Below are positions 6,888 to 18,985 of a stretch of DNA of 64,000 bases, one piece after another. The position numbers and the translations under genes are program-made. How positions within the stretch are numbered: position 1 is the first letter of the stretch; every line of letters begins with the position of its first letter. The stretch comes from Gemmatimonadetes bacterium bin94 (GTDB lineage: Bacteria > Gemmatimonadota > Gemmatimonadetes > Longimicrobiales > Gaopeijiaceae): contig MPNE01000002.1 in the NCBI GenBank assembly GCA_002238865.1, positions 177,137 through 241,136 of the forward strand, read 5' to 3'. The notes beneath the pieces were generated by a model. It saw only the letters and a list, made by a program, of their open reading frames with translations, was not told the origin of the DNA and ran no database searches.

Positions 6888-9278
6888 CTAACCCACCGGC
6901 CGCACGATCTCGTACTGACTGGGCGGTTCGGCCCCCAGCAGGTGACGCACGAAGTAGTCCCAGCGCCTGCGGATGAAGTAGGGCTCGTTCAGGCCGTGGG
7001 CCCGGTCCGGCGCCCAGATGAGGTCGAAGTCGCGGTTGGCCTTGATCAGCTCGTCGATCACCTGGACGGTCATCGCGGGATGGACGTTGTCGTCCATGTC
7101 GCCGTGCATCAGCAGCAGCTTGCCCTCGAGGTTGGCGGCGTAGGTCTTGTTCGCAGAGGCCTCGAAGTTGTCGCTGCCCGCGGAATCGGTCCGCATCACG
7201 CCCTGGTACTTCTCGGCCCAGTAGATGTGGTAGCTCCGGTTGTCGTGGTTGCCCGCCCCGGAGACCGCAACCTTGAAGAACTCGGGGTAGCGCAGGATGG
7301 CGTCGGTCGAAGCGAACCCGCCGCCGGAGTGTCCGTAGATGCCCACGCGATCCAGATCGATGAACGGATAGCGGGCGGCGAGCTGCTTGATGACCGCGAT
7401 GTGGTCCGGTATGCCGTTGTCGATGAAGTTGCCGTAGTAGCTGTCGTGGAACGCCTTGGAGCGGTGCGGCGTCCCCAGGTGATCGATCTGCACCACCACG
7501 AACCCCATCTGCGCCAGGGCGAAGTCCTCGCCCCCGCCCTTGAACTCCCAGGCGCCGACGCTGCCCACCTGGGGCCCGGGGTAGATGTGCGAGATGATCG
7601 GGTAACTGGCGTTTTCGTCGAGGTCGGGCGGCAGGTAGAGCACGCCGTACAGATCGGTAATGCCGTCACGCGCCTTCGCGCTGAACACTTCGGCCGGGGC
7701 AAAGCCGACCTCCTCGAGCCGGGAGATGTCCGCCCGCTCCAGCTCGCGCACGACACGGCCGTCAACGGCGCTGCGCACCACCGTGACCGGCGCCTCGTCA
7801 ACGCGTGAGTACGTGTCCACGAAGTAGCCGCCGCTCGGCGAAAACACGATCTCGTGATTGGCGTCCTCGGGTGTGAGCAGTGTCAGGTTCGAGCCATCGA
7901 ACCCGACGCGGTACAGGTGCGCGTGATAGGGATTGCGACCCGCCTCCCGGCCACGCGCAACAAAGTGGATGCGTTCGCGTGCTTCATCGACGTGGAGCAC
8001 TTCGCCCACGACCCAGGGGCCGGAAGTGATCCGGTTCTTGAGGTTGCCCTCGCCGTCGAAGCGATAGAGATGACCCCAGCCGTCGCGCTCCGACCACCAG
8101 ATCACGTCGTCGCCGCTCTCGGACACATGCCACGAGGGGGTACCACCGCTCGACCCTCCGCCTCGGTGCCCCAGGGAGACGAACGTTTGCGTGGAATCGC
8201 CCAGGATGACCCGTGAGGTACCCGTCGCGGGGTCGATCTCCGCCAGGAACACCCGCTGGGACCCACGCGTGAAGTAGTTGACGTGGAGCCTGGACCCGTC
8301 CGCGCTCCAGGCCGAGTCCGGCGCCGAGCCCGCGAACGAAAGCTGGTGAGGGGTCGGCGCCACCTCGACGCGGTGGTTGGCGGCCGCGCGCAGGGCCGGG
8401 CCGTCCCCGGAAGTCGGTTCTGCTTCCTCCAACGCCACGATGTGAACGGTCGGCAGCGGGATCACCGAATCACCGGGGAGCGCGTACGGCTGGGAGAAGT
8501 GACGGGGACGCTGAGGCGTGTACGAGATGTAGTGCATGTGCTCCACATCGCGCTCGTCCTCCCGCGAGACCGCGATGTAGCGGGAATCGGGGGACCAGGA
8601 CAGCGTGGGCGCGCGCGGCCCGGGGCCCTGGCGCAGCTGATTCGGGCTTGGCTCGTTGTGCCCGTAGGCATGGTACTTCTCGCCGTCCGTGGTGAGCTGG
8701 ATCGAGTCGCCACCGCCTGAAGGACGCACGTACAGGTTGTGCTCGTGCGAGAACGCCTCCCAGCGGCCGTCCGGCGATTCCACGTAGGGCACCCGCGAGG
8801 GGAGCGTGTCGCCAACCATGCAGGCGTATCGCGCGATGTCGCAGGTGAACCGCCTGCTGTTGGCCGCGAACTCGATTTCGTCTTCGCTGTCGCCGAAACG
8901 GAAGGTGCTGAAGGGAAGCTTGTCGGGCACGTAGCTGGTGTCGTTGGCCAGCGACATGGCACCGGCCAGGCGGTAGTGGTCGAAGAGTGGCTCGCGGCTC
9001 CCCGTGGCCGGGTTCACCAGCACGAACTCGTAGCCCGATCCCGTGTTGTTCCGGTACCAGAAGCGGTCGGGGTCGCCGGTCTTCATCCAGTTGGGAGCGA
9101 CCTCCGCTCCGGCGATGAGGCGCTCGGTGTTCCACGTCAGGAAACGCTCGGCACGGGAGTAGTCGATGGTCTGCGCGAGAGCCGGGGACGGGCCGGTCAC
9201 GCCCGCGAAGAGAGCCAGCGCCGCGAAGGCGCGGGCGGGAGCGGCAGGGGCGCAAGGTGCAGAATCGGGGTACCGCAT
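6888..9278 (-). CDS. Exported S9 prolyl peptidase, dipeptidyl peptidase IV type
   Basis: A 796-residue secreted serine peptidase. The ATG at 9278 is chosen because GGAGG sits 5 bases upstream and a Sec signal peptide follows (ending near SPALAQ); an open frame extending to 9533 adds only non-secretory sequence. Residues about 40-520 are the DPPIV-type beta-propeller (repeats such as PDGRWEAFSHEHNLYV, WSPDSRYIAVSRED, GHLYRFDGEGNL). The alpha/beta-hydrolase domain has GIYGHSGGGFAS with the nucleophile at about Ser650, Asp near 729 (HGDMDDNVHP) and His near 759 (DRAHGLNEP). It should cleave dipeptides, often X-Pro, from peptides in the periplasm. It diverges from the beta-galactosidase across a 268-base gap. 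Confidence 0.93.
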   Translation of the reverse strand: MRYPDSAPCAPAAPARAFAALALFAGVTGPSPALAQTIDYSRAERFLTWNTERLIAGAEVAPNWMKTGDPDRFWYRNNTGSGYEFVLVNPATGSREPLFDHYRLAGAMSLANDTSYVPDKLPFSTFRFGDSEDEIEFAANSRRFTCDIARYACMVGDTLPSRVPYVESPDGRWEAFSHEHNLYVRPSGGGDSIQLTTDGEKYHAYGHNEPSPNQLRQGPGPRAPTLSWSPDSRYIAVSREDERDVEHMHYISYTPQRPRHFSQPYALPGDSVIPLPTVHIVALEEAEPTSGDGPALRAAANHRVEVAPTPHQLSFAGSAPDSAWSADGSRLHVNYFTRGSQRVFLAEIDPATGTSRVILGDSTQTFVSLGHRGGGSSGGTPSWHVSESGDDVIWWSERDGWGHLYRFDGEGNLKNRITSGPWVVGEVLHVDEARERIHFVARGREAGRNPYHAHLYRVGFDGSNLTLLTPEDANHEIVFSPSGGYFVDTYSRVDEAPVTVVRSAVDGRVVRELERADISRLEEVGFAPAEVFSAKARDGITDLYGVLYLPPDLDENASYPIISHIYPGPQVGSVGAWEFKGGGEDFALAQMGFVVVQIDHLGTPHRSKAFHDSYYGNFIDNGIPDHIAVIKQLAARYPFIDLDRVGIYGHSGGGFASTDAILRYPEFFKVAVSGAGNHDNRSYHIYWAEKYQGVMRTDSAGSDNFEASANKTYAANLEGKLLLMHGDMDDNVHPAMTVQVIDELIKANRDFDLIWAPDRAHGLNEPYFIRRRWDYFVRHLLGAEPPSQYEIVRPVG

Positions 9279-9525
9279 TGGGGCCTCCGGAAGCAGCCAG
9301 GGATTCGCGATCGTCAGGCGGGCGGATCGTGGACTCCGCCAGCGGCAGGATAGTCCGTGACGCAGTCGCGGAACAGTCCCCGCGTGCGGCGTTGCTCCCC
9401 ATATATCCATCGTCGCCATACCTGGGCACGAGCGGCAGGCGTTACCTTCATGGCCGATCCGGTCGAGATCTTCGACGAACAGGGACTTCTGGTCGGCATC
9501 GCCCACGGATCGGCGTTTGCCCTGA

Positions 9526-13302
<3,777 letters not shown>

Positions 13303-13338
13303 GTCCGGATCCCTTGCTGTCCTCAATACGACCGATGA

Positions 13339-13374
13339 TTCATAATCATGACCATGATCCATAAGCGTTATGAA
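13339..13374. promoter_or_regulatory. Nested AT-rich dyad before a lipoprotein gene (possible operator)
   Basis: TTCATAA (13339-13345) and TTATGAA (13368-13374) form an outer inverted repeat, and ATCATG-AC-CATGAT (13345-13358) an inner one. The stretch is much more AT-rich than its surroundings and lies between the beta-galactosidase stop and the SnoaL-like lipoprotein start at 13400. It could bind a dimeric regulator or overlap a promoter. No -35/-10 pair of convincing spacing was found. Confidence 0.35.
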
Positions 13375-13399
13375 CCCATCCCACGAAGAGGACCAGCTC

Positions 13400-13954
13400 A
13401 TGAGCCGACTCGCCACATTCGCCGCCCTCGCGGGGCTGACGTTCGCGAGTTGTGGCCCCGCCACCAACGACGCCGACACCGCACCTCCCGCGGAGTCCAC
13501 GCCCGCCGCGGTCGCCACCCACATGCCCACGGACGCCGACCGCGCCGCCATCCTCGCCACCGTGCAGGCCCTGTTCGACGCGTTGGCCGAGGGTGACGGC
13601 CAGATCCTGCGAGACATCATGCATCCGGATGTGCTCATGCACTCCGTGGAGCGGGCCGATGACGGCTCGCGCTCCAGTTCAACGTCTACCCGGGATCAGC
13701 TTATCGAGCGGCTGGAAGGGAGCGAGCAGGTCCTTACCGAGCGCATGTGGGATCCGGAGGTACGCGTCAGTGGCGACCTGGCCATGGTCTGGACACCGTA
13801 CGACTTCTATGTGGGCGACGACCTCAGCCACTGCGGCGCCGACGCTCTCCTGCTCACCCGGTCGGGCGAAGAGTCATGGCTGATCATCGCCCTGTCTTGG
13901 ACACGGCTTCAGCCGCCCACCTGCGAGCTGCATCCGGACGGGCCGCCTGCATGA
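13400..13954 (+). CDS. SnoaL/DUF4440-like (NTF2-fold) lipoprotein
   Basis: A 184-residue lipoprotein with a signal and lipobox ending at FASC. The internal ATG at 13400 is chosen over the one at 13370 because a clean signal peptide begins there and AGAGGA precedes it. The mature part fits the SnoaL-like NTF2 fold: an N-terminal helix (ILATVQALFDALAEGDGQILRD), a short strand with PDVLMHS, a middle helix (RDQLIERL), and strands ending in DLAMVWTPYDFYV and SWLIIALSWTRLQP. Many such proteins have no known substrate, and catalytic residues are not conserved well enough to assign a reaction. It reads in the same direction as the preceding beta-galactosidase but has its own AT-rich upstream dyad. 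Confidence 0.8.
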   Translation: MSRLATFAALAGLTFASCGPATNDADTAPPAESTPAAVATHMPTDADRAAILATVQALFDALAEGDGQILRDIMHPDVLMHSVERADDGSRSSSTSTRDQLIERLEGSEQVLTERMWDPEVRVSGDLAMVWTPYDFYVGDDLSHCGADALLLTRSGEESWLIIALSWTRLQPPTCELHPDGPPA

Positions 13955-14778
13955 AGTGCCGGACTAAGCCCCTTGAGATAGCAGTTTGTCCGCCATTTTC
14001 GCCCCAATATGGCGGACAAACGGTCAATTCGGGTCGTCCTGGTCGCTTGCGAACAACCATGCCTGGGACCTGGGCGAATGCGCCTATCACGCGATGCGCG
14101 ACCCGGGCGGCTACCCCGATGAATTCGCGTTCTGGATTCGATCCTGGGGCGATTCCAGGAGCTATCGGAGGCTTACGGAACGCCGGTTGTCGTCAGGGGC
14201 GGGCGGGGCTTTGTTCGGCCTCCGCCGGCGTAGGGAAGCACGCCGGGATGGCTCCTCCACCCGGCTCCACTTCGTCCTGTGACAGGCTGTTGACTTCGAA
14301 CGGACTGCCCTGGTGGCCCCAACGGCACACGACCTCAGGGGTCGGTTACGCTGGACGAGTCGACGGATCGTCCGATGGCGATCCTGCGCGATCCGCGGAC
14401 AGGGCAAGTGCGGGGCTTCCTGCGGGAGCTGGATCCCACCACCCAAGCTGCGGCGGCGCGGCGGGACGGATACATACAGGCACAGGTCGCGCCGCGGGGA
14501 AAGCGGGAGCCAGTCGGCGAAGAGGGCTTGGGTGTCAAGTGCGTGACTCATGGCCGCGAAAGAGGTCCGAATCTGCGCAATAGGGCAACGAGTCACCCCT
14601 GTCTTGTGCCGTTCGCGTAGGGACGAGACGACATACCGTGATCAAAAGGGAGTATTACCGTTTACAAATGCGACAGATTCGGCCACCATTACGATGGAGG
14701 CTATTGCTAATGGCCGTGAGCACGCGAGGGTGGGTCACGGCCGTTCTGGACGCGAAGGAGACGGGGAGTCAGCGACCA
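13955..14778 (+). other. Gene-poor stretch with probable remnants of decayed coding sequence
   Basis: No intact gene is supported here. Two pieces read like protein but lack a full gene. From 13986 to 14282 one plus frame gives LANNHAWDLGECAYHAMRDP and PDEFAFWIRSWGD before turning to Arg-rich noise. From about 14295 to 14530 another plus frame gives GSVTLDESTDRPMAILRDP, then TGQVRGFLRELDPTTQAAA, with no fitting start. The palindromic repeat at 13984-14021 begins the stretch, just after the lipoprotein gene. A more AT-rich part at 14630-14710 may hold the promoter of the following lipoprotein. Decay of one or two former genes is the simplest reading; the families were not recognised. Confidence 0.5.
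13984..14021. repeat. Perfect 13-bp palindromic repeat element
   Basis: GTTTGTCCGCCAT at 13984-13996 and its exact reverse complement ATGGCGGACAAAC at 14009-14021 flank a 12-base spacer, TTTCGCCCCAAT. It lies 30 bases after a stop codon, at the edge of a gene-poor stretch. A diverged copy with nearly the same arms lies at 4754-4790 inside a gene. The shape fits a REP-type dispersed palindrome, an operator, or a transcript-end hairpin. There is no T run after it, so a simple intrinsic terminator is less likely. Confidence 0.7.
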
Positions 14779-16458
14779 ATGACAGCACGCCGCGCAACAA
14801 TCGAGAACGGGGTGGGGGGGCGCGGGATACTGGCAGCAGGCCTTGTGGGCGTATTGGCGCTTGCCGCTTGCGGTGACGAGGAGATGCCGACCGCGCCGCC
14901 GGTGGCGACGGAGGTTTCGATCTCGCCCGAGGCGCACACCTTCCTGACGCTCGGCGAGACTCGCCAATTCTTCGCAGCCGTCAGCGATCAATACGGCGAG
15001 GCCTTTCCGGGAACGATCACCTGGTCGGGTTCGGCGCCCGAGTTCTTCACGGTGGACGCCAACGGCACCGTGACCGCCGTGGCGAACGGGTCGGGCACGG
15101 TCACCGCGTCCTACCAGAGCCTGAGTGCCTCGGCGTCGGTGACCGTGGACGCTAATCTGCCACCCGAGCCGACCGGCGAGTTCGAAGATATCCTCGTTTC
15201 GGTGGGAGGGGCGGCATGGCCGTTCCTGGCCGGCGGGCTGTTCAGGGACCCGGACAACGACGTCACCGAACTCGTCTTCGCGGTTACGGTGAGCGACCCC
15301 GCCGTGGCCTCCGTTGAGGTCGTCGTGGACGACGAGGGGCATACGGCGATCATCATCACCGGCACGGCGGCCGGGTCCGCCACGCTCGCCGTCACGGCCA
15401 CCGATCCAGGCGGTCTCTCGGGCGAGTTGCCCATCGGCGTTGTGGTGGACGATTGGGGCTACACGCCGCTGCCGGGGATCAAGGTGGACAATAACAAGAT
15501 CGACCTCGGCGACGGTTTCCTCACGCTCACCGGCACATGTACTCCACCCATCAGGAACACACCGTTCCCATCCGGCCTCATTGTCACCATCAACAGCTCG
15601 CAGTGGCACACCCGTAGCGATTCGTCGTCCGATTGGGTCGACGTGCCGGACACCGAAGTCACGACCGGACAACTTTGCACGTACGCTACCCGGACGCCCG
15701 GAGAATACCGGCTCGTCCTGGACGTCACGACCGTCATCGACCCGCACCTGCCCGTGCTGAGGGGAGCGTTTCGCGCCGAGAACACGTTCATCGTCGAGGA
15801 GTCGACCGGAGAAAACCGGGCGCCAACGCTGAACGAGGACGTGCCCCCCGCCTTCGACCGGTTGTCCGTGGGCGGCGGGCCGCTGTTCACGGAACCCTCG
15901 CTCTTCTTCACGGATCCGGACGGCGACGAGCTCGCGTTCTCGCTGGCGGTCAGCGACTCGAACGTGGTGGCCGCGGAGATCGTGACGGACACCGCGGGGC
16001 ACCGATTCCTCGTGGCCACGGGTGCGACCCCGGGGAGCGCCACGCTCACGCTCACGGCCACGGACCCCGCCGGGCTCTCCGCCGACCTCATGCTGGAGGT
16101 CGACGTGGATGACGAGGGCCTGACACCGTTCCCGACGATCGGCGTGGACAACGGCGTCATCCTGCTCTTCGGGCGGAGTTTCGGCATGTGTCTGGGACCG
16201 TTCGTCAACACGCAGGTCGCACGGTACTTCTATACGGTCCACTCAATGAGGTGGCAGACGAGAGCCGATCCGACGGCCGACTGGACCGACATCGAGGGCA
16301 CGATGGTGACGGACGGCCGGCTTTGCCCCCATACCGCCACTGCGCCGGGCGACTATCGGATGGTGATGGACCTCAGCGTCCAGCCGGACGAGCACATCGC
16401 CGCGCTGCGCGGGCTCTACACGGCCGCGAACATGTTCACCGTGTCGGGCGGGGGATAG
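14779..16458 (+). CDS. Lipoprotein with Ig-like and cadherin-like repeats
   Basis: A 559-residue secreted protein starting at the ATG at 14779, which gives a lipoprotein signal ending LALAAC; the frame is open from 14638 but the extra N-terminus is not secretory. A Big_2-type Ig domain comes first (VSISPEAHTFLTLGETRQF, NGTVTAVANGSGTVTASY). Two similar blocks of about 195 residues follow. Each has a cadherin-like part (LFRDPDNDVTELVFAVTVSD, then LFFTDPDGDELAFSLAVSD) and a closing unit with paired cysteines, the phrase QW-(H/Q)-TR and G-x-LC, then PGDYR or PGEYR. It is probably a surface adhesin or structural protein; no catalytic motif is visible. The closing unit is not one I recognise. Confidence 0.8.
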   Translation: MTARRATIENGVGGRGILAAGLVGVLALAACGDEEMPTAPPVATEVSISPEAHTFLTLGETRQFFAAVSDQYGEAFPGTITWSGSAPEFFTVDANGTVTAVANGSGTVTASYQSLSASASVTVDANLPPEPTGEFEDILVSVGGAAWPFLAGGLFRDPDNDVTELVFAVTVSDPAVASVEVVVDDEGHTAIIITGTAAGSATLAVTATDPGGLSGELPIGVVVDDWGYTPLPGIKVDNNKIDLGDGFLTLTGTCTPPIRNTPFPSGLIVTINSSQWHTRSDSSSDWVDVPDTEVTTGQLCTYATRTPGEYRLVLDVTTVIDPHLPVLRGAFRAENTFIVEESTGENRAPTLNEDVPPAFDRLSVGGGPLFTEPSLFFTDPDGDELAFSLAVSDSNVVAAEIVTDTAGHRFLVATGATPGSATLTLTATDPAGLSADLMLEVDVDDEGLTPFPTIGVDNGVILLFGRSFGMCLGPFVNTQVARYFYTVHSMRWQTRADPTADWTDIEGTMVTDGRLCPHTATAPGDYRMVMDLSVQPDEHIAALRGLYTAANMFTVSGGG

Positions 16459-16627
16459 GAGGGACGACGCCCGTCGGTGTCGCAGGACTCTCCAACACCG
16501 ACGCCGCAGCCACTCCACGGCCGCGGCTCCCTTGTGGGTCCAGCGACGGCTTCCGGTCTGGTCCCCCATATCACCGACCGGTAAATTCGCCACATTCCAC
16601 TCACCTTCCGCCCGGCCCGGAGGATCC

Positions 16628-17905
16628 ATGGACCGCCCATCCCCACTTCCCCGCCGCCGTTTCCTGCAATTGACCGGCACCGCCCTGGGCCTCACCGCCA
16701 CGTCCGCCTGCGCATCTTCCGGGCCGTCACGCACCACAACCCCCCCGACCACAACCGCCCGCACCTCGGCCGCCGGCGCCACAAGCGATCGCACCTACTC
16801 GCCTGAGCGCTTCGACCCGTGGATCGAGCTCGATCGCGCGGCCTGGACCCACAACGTCCGTGAAGCTTCGCGGCTGGCAGGTGGCCGCCCGATCCTTGCG
16901 GTGGTGAAGAACAACGCCTACGGCCTGGGCGACCGCGCCGTCGGGCCGCTCCTCGCCGACATGTCCCAGGTGGGCGGCATCGCCACCGTGCGCGTCGAGG
17001 AGGCCCTGGCCCTGCGTGAGGAGGGGGTCACGAAGTCCATCGTGGTCATGGCCGAGGGGTCCGAGGACGAGATCGAGGAGATGGCAAGGCACAACGTGCT
17101 CCCGTCCGTCTGGCTGGACGACGCGCCGGAGCGGTTACGAAGCGTGTCCAGGCGACTGGGCCGCCCCGTACCCGTCCAGCTCTTCATCGACACGGGGATG
17201 AACCGGGAGGGGATGCCCCACACGCGCGCCCGCCGCTGGATCGAAGAGCTGGTGCAGAGCGAGTACGTCGACGTGAACGGCACCTACACCATGTTCACTC
17301 ACGACCTGGATTTCGACCGGGAGCAGCTCGCACGTTTCGAGGAGCTCCTCGGCTGGGCGCGTGGAAGGAACCTGCCCCTCGGCACCCTTCACGCCTCACC
17401 CACCTACGAGCTGTTCCACCTTCCCGAGGCGCACTACGACATGGTGCGGCCCGGGAACGCGCTGTTCGGCAACCCCCCCGACGGCGAAGAGGCGACGGAC
17501 AAGGCCACCCTCAGGCCCGTGTTTCGCCTGAACACGCGGGTGGTCCGGGTCGAGCACCTCGAGCCGGGGGACAGCGCCGGCTTCAACCGCACCTTCATGC
17601 CCGAACGAGCCAGCTGGGTGGCACTCCTGCCGATCGGCCGCACGGACGGGTACCCCTCCGAGGCGAACGGAACCTGTGAGGTGCTGATCAACGGCCGTCT
17701 GTACCCGGTCGCCGGGGGAGTCAACTCGGCCCACGCGATCCTCGACATCGGCGAAGAGAAGACCGTCGAAGTCGGCGATGTCGCGACCCTCATCGGGCCG
17801 GATCATCCGGCCGTGCTGCCCCACACCGTCGCCGAGCGAACGGGCCTCGGGTTCCTGCGCATCATCCAGGGCATAAACCCCCGACTCCCGAGACGCGTGG
17901 TCTAG
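16628..17905 (+). CDS. Tat-exported alanine-racemase-like PLP protein with altered active site
   Basis: A 425-residue fold-type III PLP protein. The ATG at 16628 follows GGAGG by 6 bases and opens a twin-arginine signal (PRRRFLQLTG) with a possible lipobox at TSAC. The PLP lysine is present in AVVKNNAYGLG (about Lys93), and the barrel and C-domain match alanine racemase (LFIDTGMNREG, YDMVRPGNALFG, WVALLPIG). Against the Bacillus-type enzyme, three active-site elements differ: the catalytic Tyr of the SYGATY motif is Phe (AGFNRTF, about 318), the Tyr of PIGYADG is Arg (PIGRTDGY), and the CMDQ loop reads VNSAHA. Either the reaction is not alanine racemisation or another residue replaces the Tyr. 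A KAS III gene follows after about 50 bases. Confidence 0.85.
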   Translation: MDRPSPLPRRRFLQLTGTALGLTATSACASSGPSRTTTPPTTTARTSAAGATSDRTYSPERFDPWIELDRAAWTHNVREASRLAGGRPILAVVKNNAYGLGDRAVGPLLADMSQVGGIATVRVEEALALREEGVTKSIVVMAEGSEDEIEEMARHNVLPSVWLDDAPERLRSVSRRLGRPVPVQLFIDTGMNREGMPHTRARRWIEELVQSEYVDVNGTYTMFTHDLDFDREQLARFEELLGWARGRNLPLGTLHASPTYELFHLPEAHYDMVRPGNALFGNPPDGEEATDKATLRPVFRLNTRVVRVEHLEPGDSAGFNRTFMPERASWVALLPIGRTDGYPSEANGTCEVLINGRLYPVAGGVNSAHAILDIGEEKTVEVGDVATLIGPDHPAVLPHTVAERTGLGFLRIIQGINPRLPRRVV

Positions 17906-17955
17906 AACATATGGAAGGGCGTGATCAACGCGGTCACCCACCAGGGCCAGGACGC

Positions 17956-18963
17956 ATGAACCCGCCGGGCACCCACGGCTCGAACCCGATCGGACTGCTC
18001 GGTCTGGGCATCTACCTGCCCGAGCGGGTCATGACGAACGACGAGTGGGCCCAGTACGTCGACACCTCGGACGAGTGGATCGTGGCGCGCACGGGTATTC
18101 GCACGAGGCGGATTGTGGGGGAAGAAGAGAGCACGGCCGACTTGGCGCTGGCCGCGGCTCAGGCAGCTCTGGCAGACGGTGCATTTGAGCCTGCGGATAT
18201 CGACGAGATCGTCCTCGCGACCGATACACCCGAGGTCTTCATACCGGACACGGCGGCGTACGTACAGGCCCGCCTCGGCGTCGGCCACATCCCGTGCTAC
18301 GACCTGGCCGGCAGCGGCTGCGCGGGGTTCGTGCTGGCGCTGGACATCGCGCGGTCGCGGGCGCTCGCGGACGGGCGCCGGGTGCTCGTCATCGGCGTCG
18401 AACTTCTCACGCGGCTCATGGACTGGGAGGACCGCAACACCTGCGTGCTCTTTGGCGACGCGGCGGGCGCGGCGGTCGTCGGAGCGGGCCCGGGCGCGGT
18501 CGAGATCGTTGCCGCCACGGCGGGAACGGACGGCAGCAAGAGCGACATCCTCGGGGTGGAGGCGGGAGGCACGCGCCTGCCCATCACGGTCGAACGGGTT
18601 CAACAGGGGCTCCACAAGCACGTCGTCATGCAGGGACGGAAGGTCTTCCGCGAGGCCGTCGGCCGCATGAGCGCGGCGTCGCACGAGGTACTGGCAAAGG
18701 CCGGCGTCTCCATCGACGACGTGGCGCTCGTCGTACCGCATCAGGCCAACCTGCGCATTCTCGACGCTGTGACGAAGCGGCTGGGCGTCATCGATGAGCG
18801 GGTGTTCGTCAACGTCCAGGAGTACGGCAACACGGGCTCGGCGTCCATTCCCGTTGCGCTGTGGGAGGCCCGGGAACAGGGGCGGATCAAGCCAGGGGAC
18901 CTGGTCTTGCTCACGGCCTTCGGGGCCGGCTTCCACTGGGCGGCGGTGCTGCTGAGGTTCTAG
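17956..18963 (+). CDS. fabH: 3-oxoacyl-ACP synthase III (KAS III)
   Basis: A 335-residue thiolase-fold enzyme, the normal FabH length, starting at the ATG after CCAGGAC; the frame begins further up at 17911. It condenses an acyl-CoA primer with malonyl-ACP to begin a fatty-acid chain. The catalytic triad is visible: Cys at about 120 (DLAGSGCAGFVLAL), His at about 261 (VVPHQANLRI) and Asn at about 291 (EYGNTGSASIP). The N-terminal motif IVARTGIRTRRI is typical. No other fatty-acid genes surround it; its only same-strand neighbour is the Tat racemase-like gene. It could therefore start a special acyl chain rather than serve bulk lipid synthesis, but the sequence itself looks like an ordinary FabH. 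Confidence 0.92.
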   Translation: MNPPGTHGSNPIGLLGLGIYLPERVMTNDEWAQYVDTSDEWIVARTGIRTRRIVGEEESTADLALAAAQAALADGAFEPADIDEIVLATDTPEVFIPDTAAYVQARLGVGHIPCYDLAGSGCAGFVLALDIARSRALADGRRVLVIGVELLTRLMDWEDRNTCVLFGDAAGAAVVGAGPGAVEIVAATAGTDGSKSDILGVEAGGTRLPITVERVQQGLHKHVVMQGRKVFREAVGRMSAASHEVLAKAGVSIDDVALVVPHQANLRILDAVTKRLGVIDERVFVNVQEYGNTGSASIPVALWEAREQGRIKPGDLVLLTAFGAGFHWAAVLLRF

Positions 18964-18985
18964 GGGTCCACGGCTCGGACGTCAC

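Noticed and set aside
13984..14021. An intrinsic terminator for the SnoaL-like lipoprotein gene.
   Set aside because: No T run follows the stem and a similar element occurs inside a coding sequence, so it was called a repeat instead.
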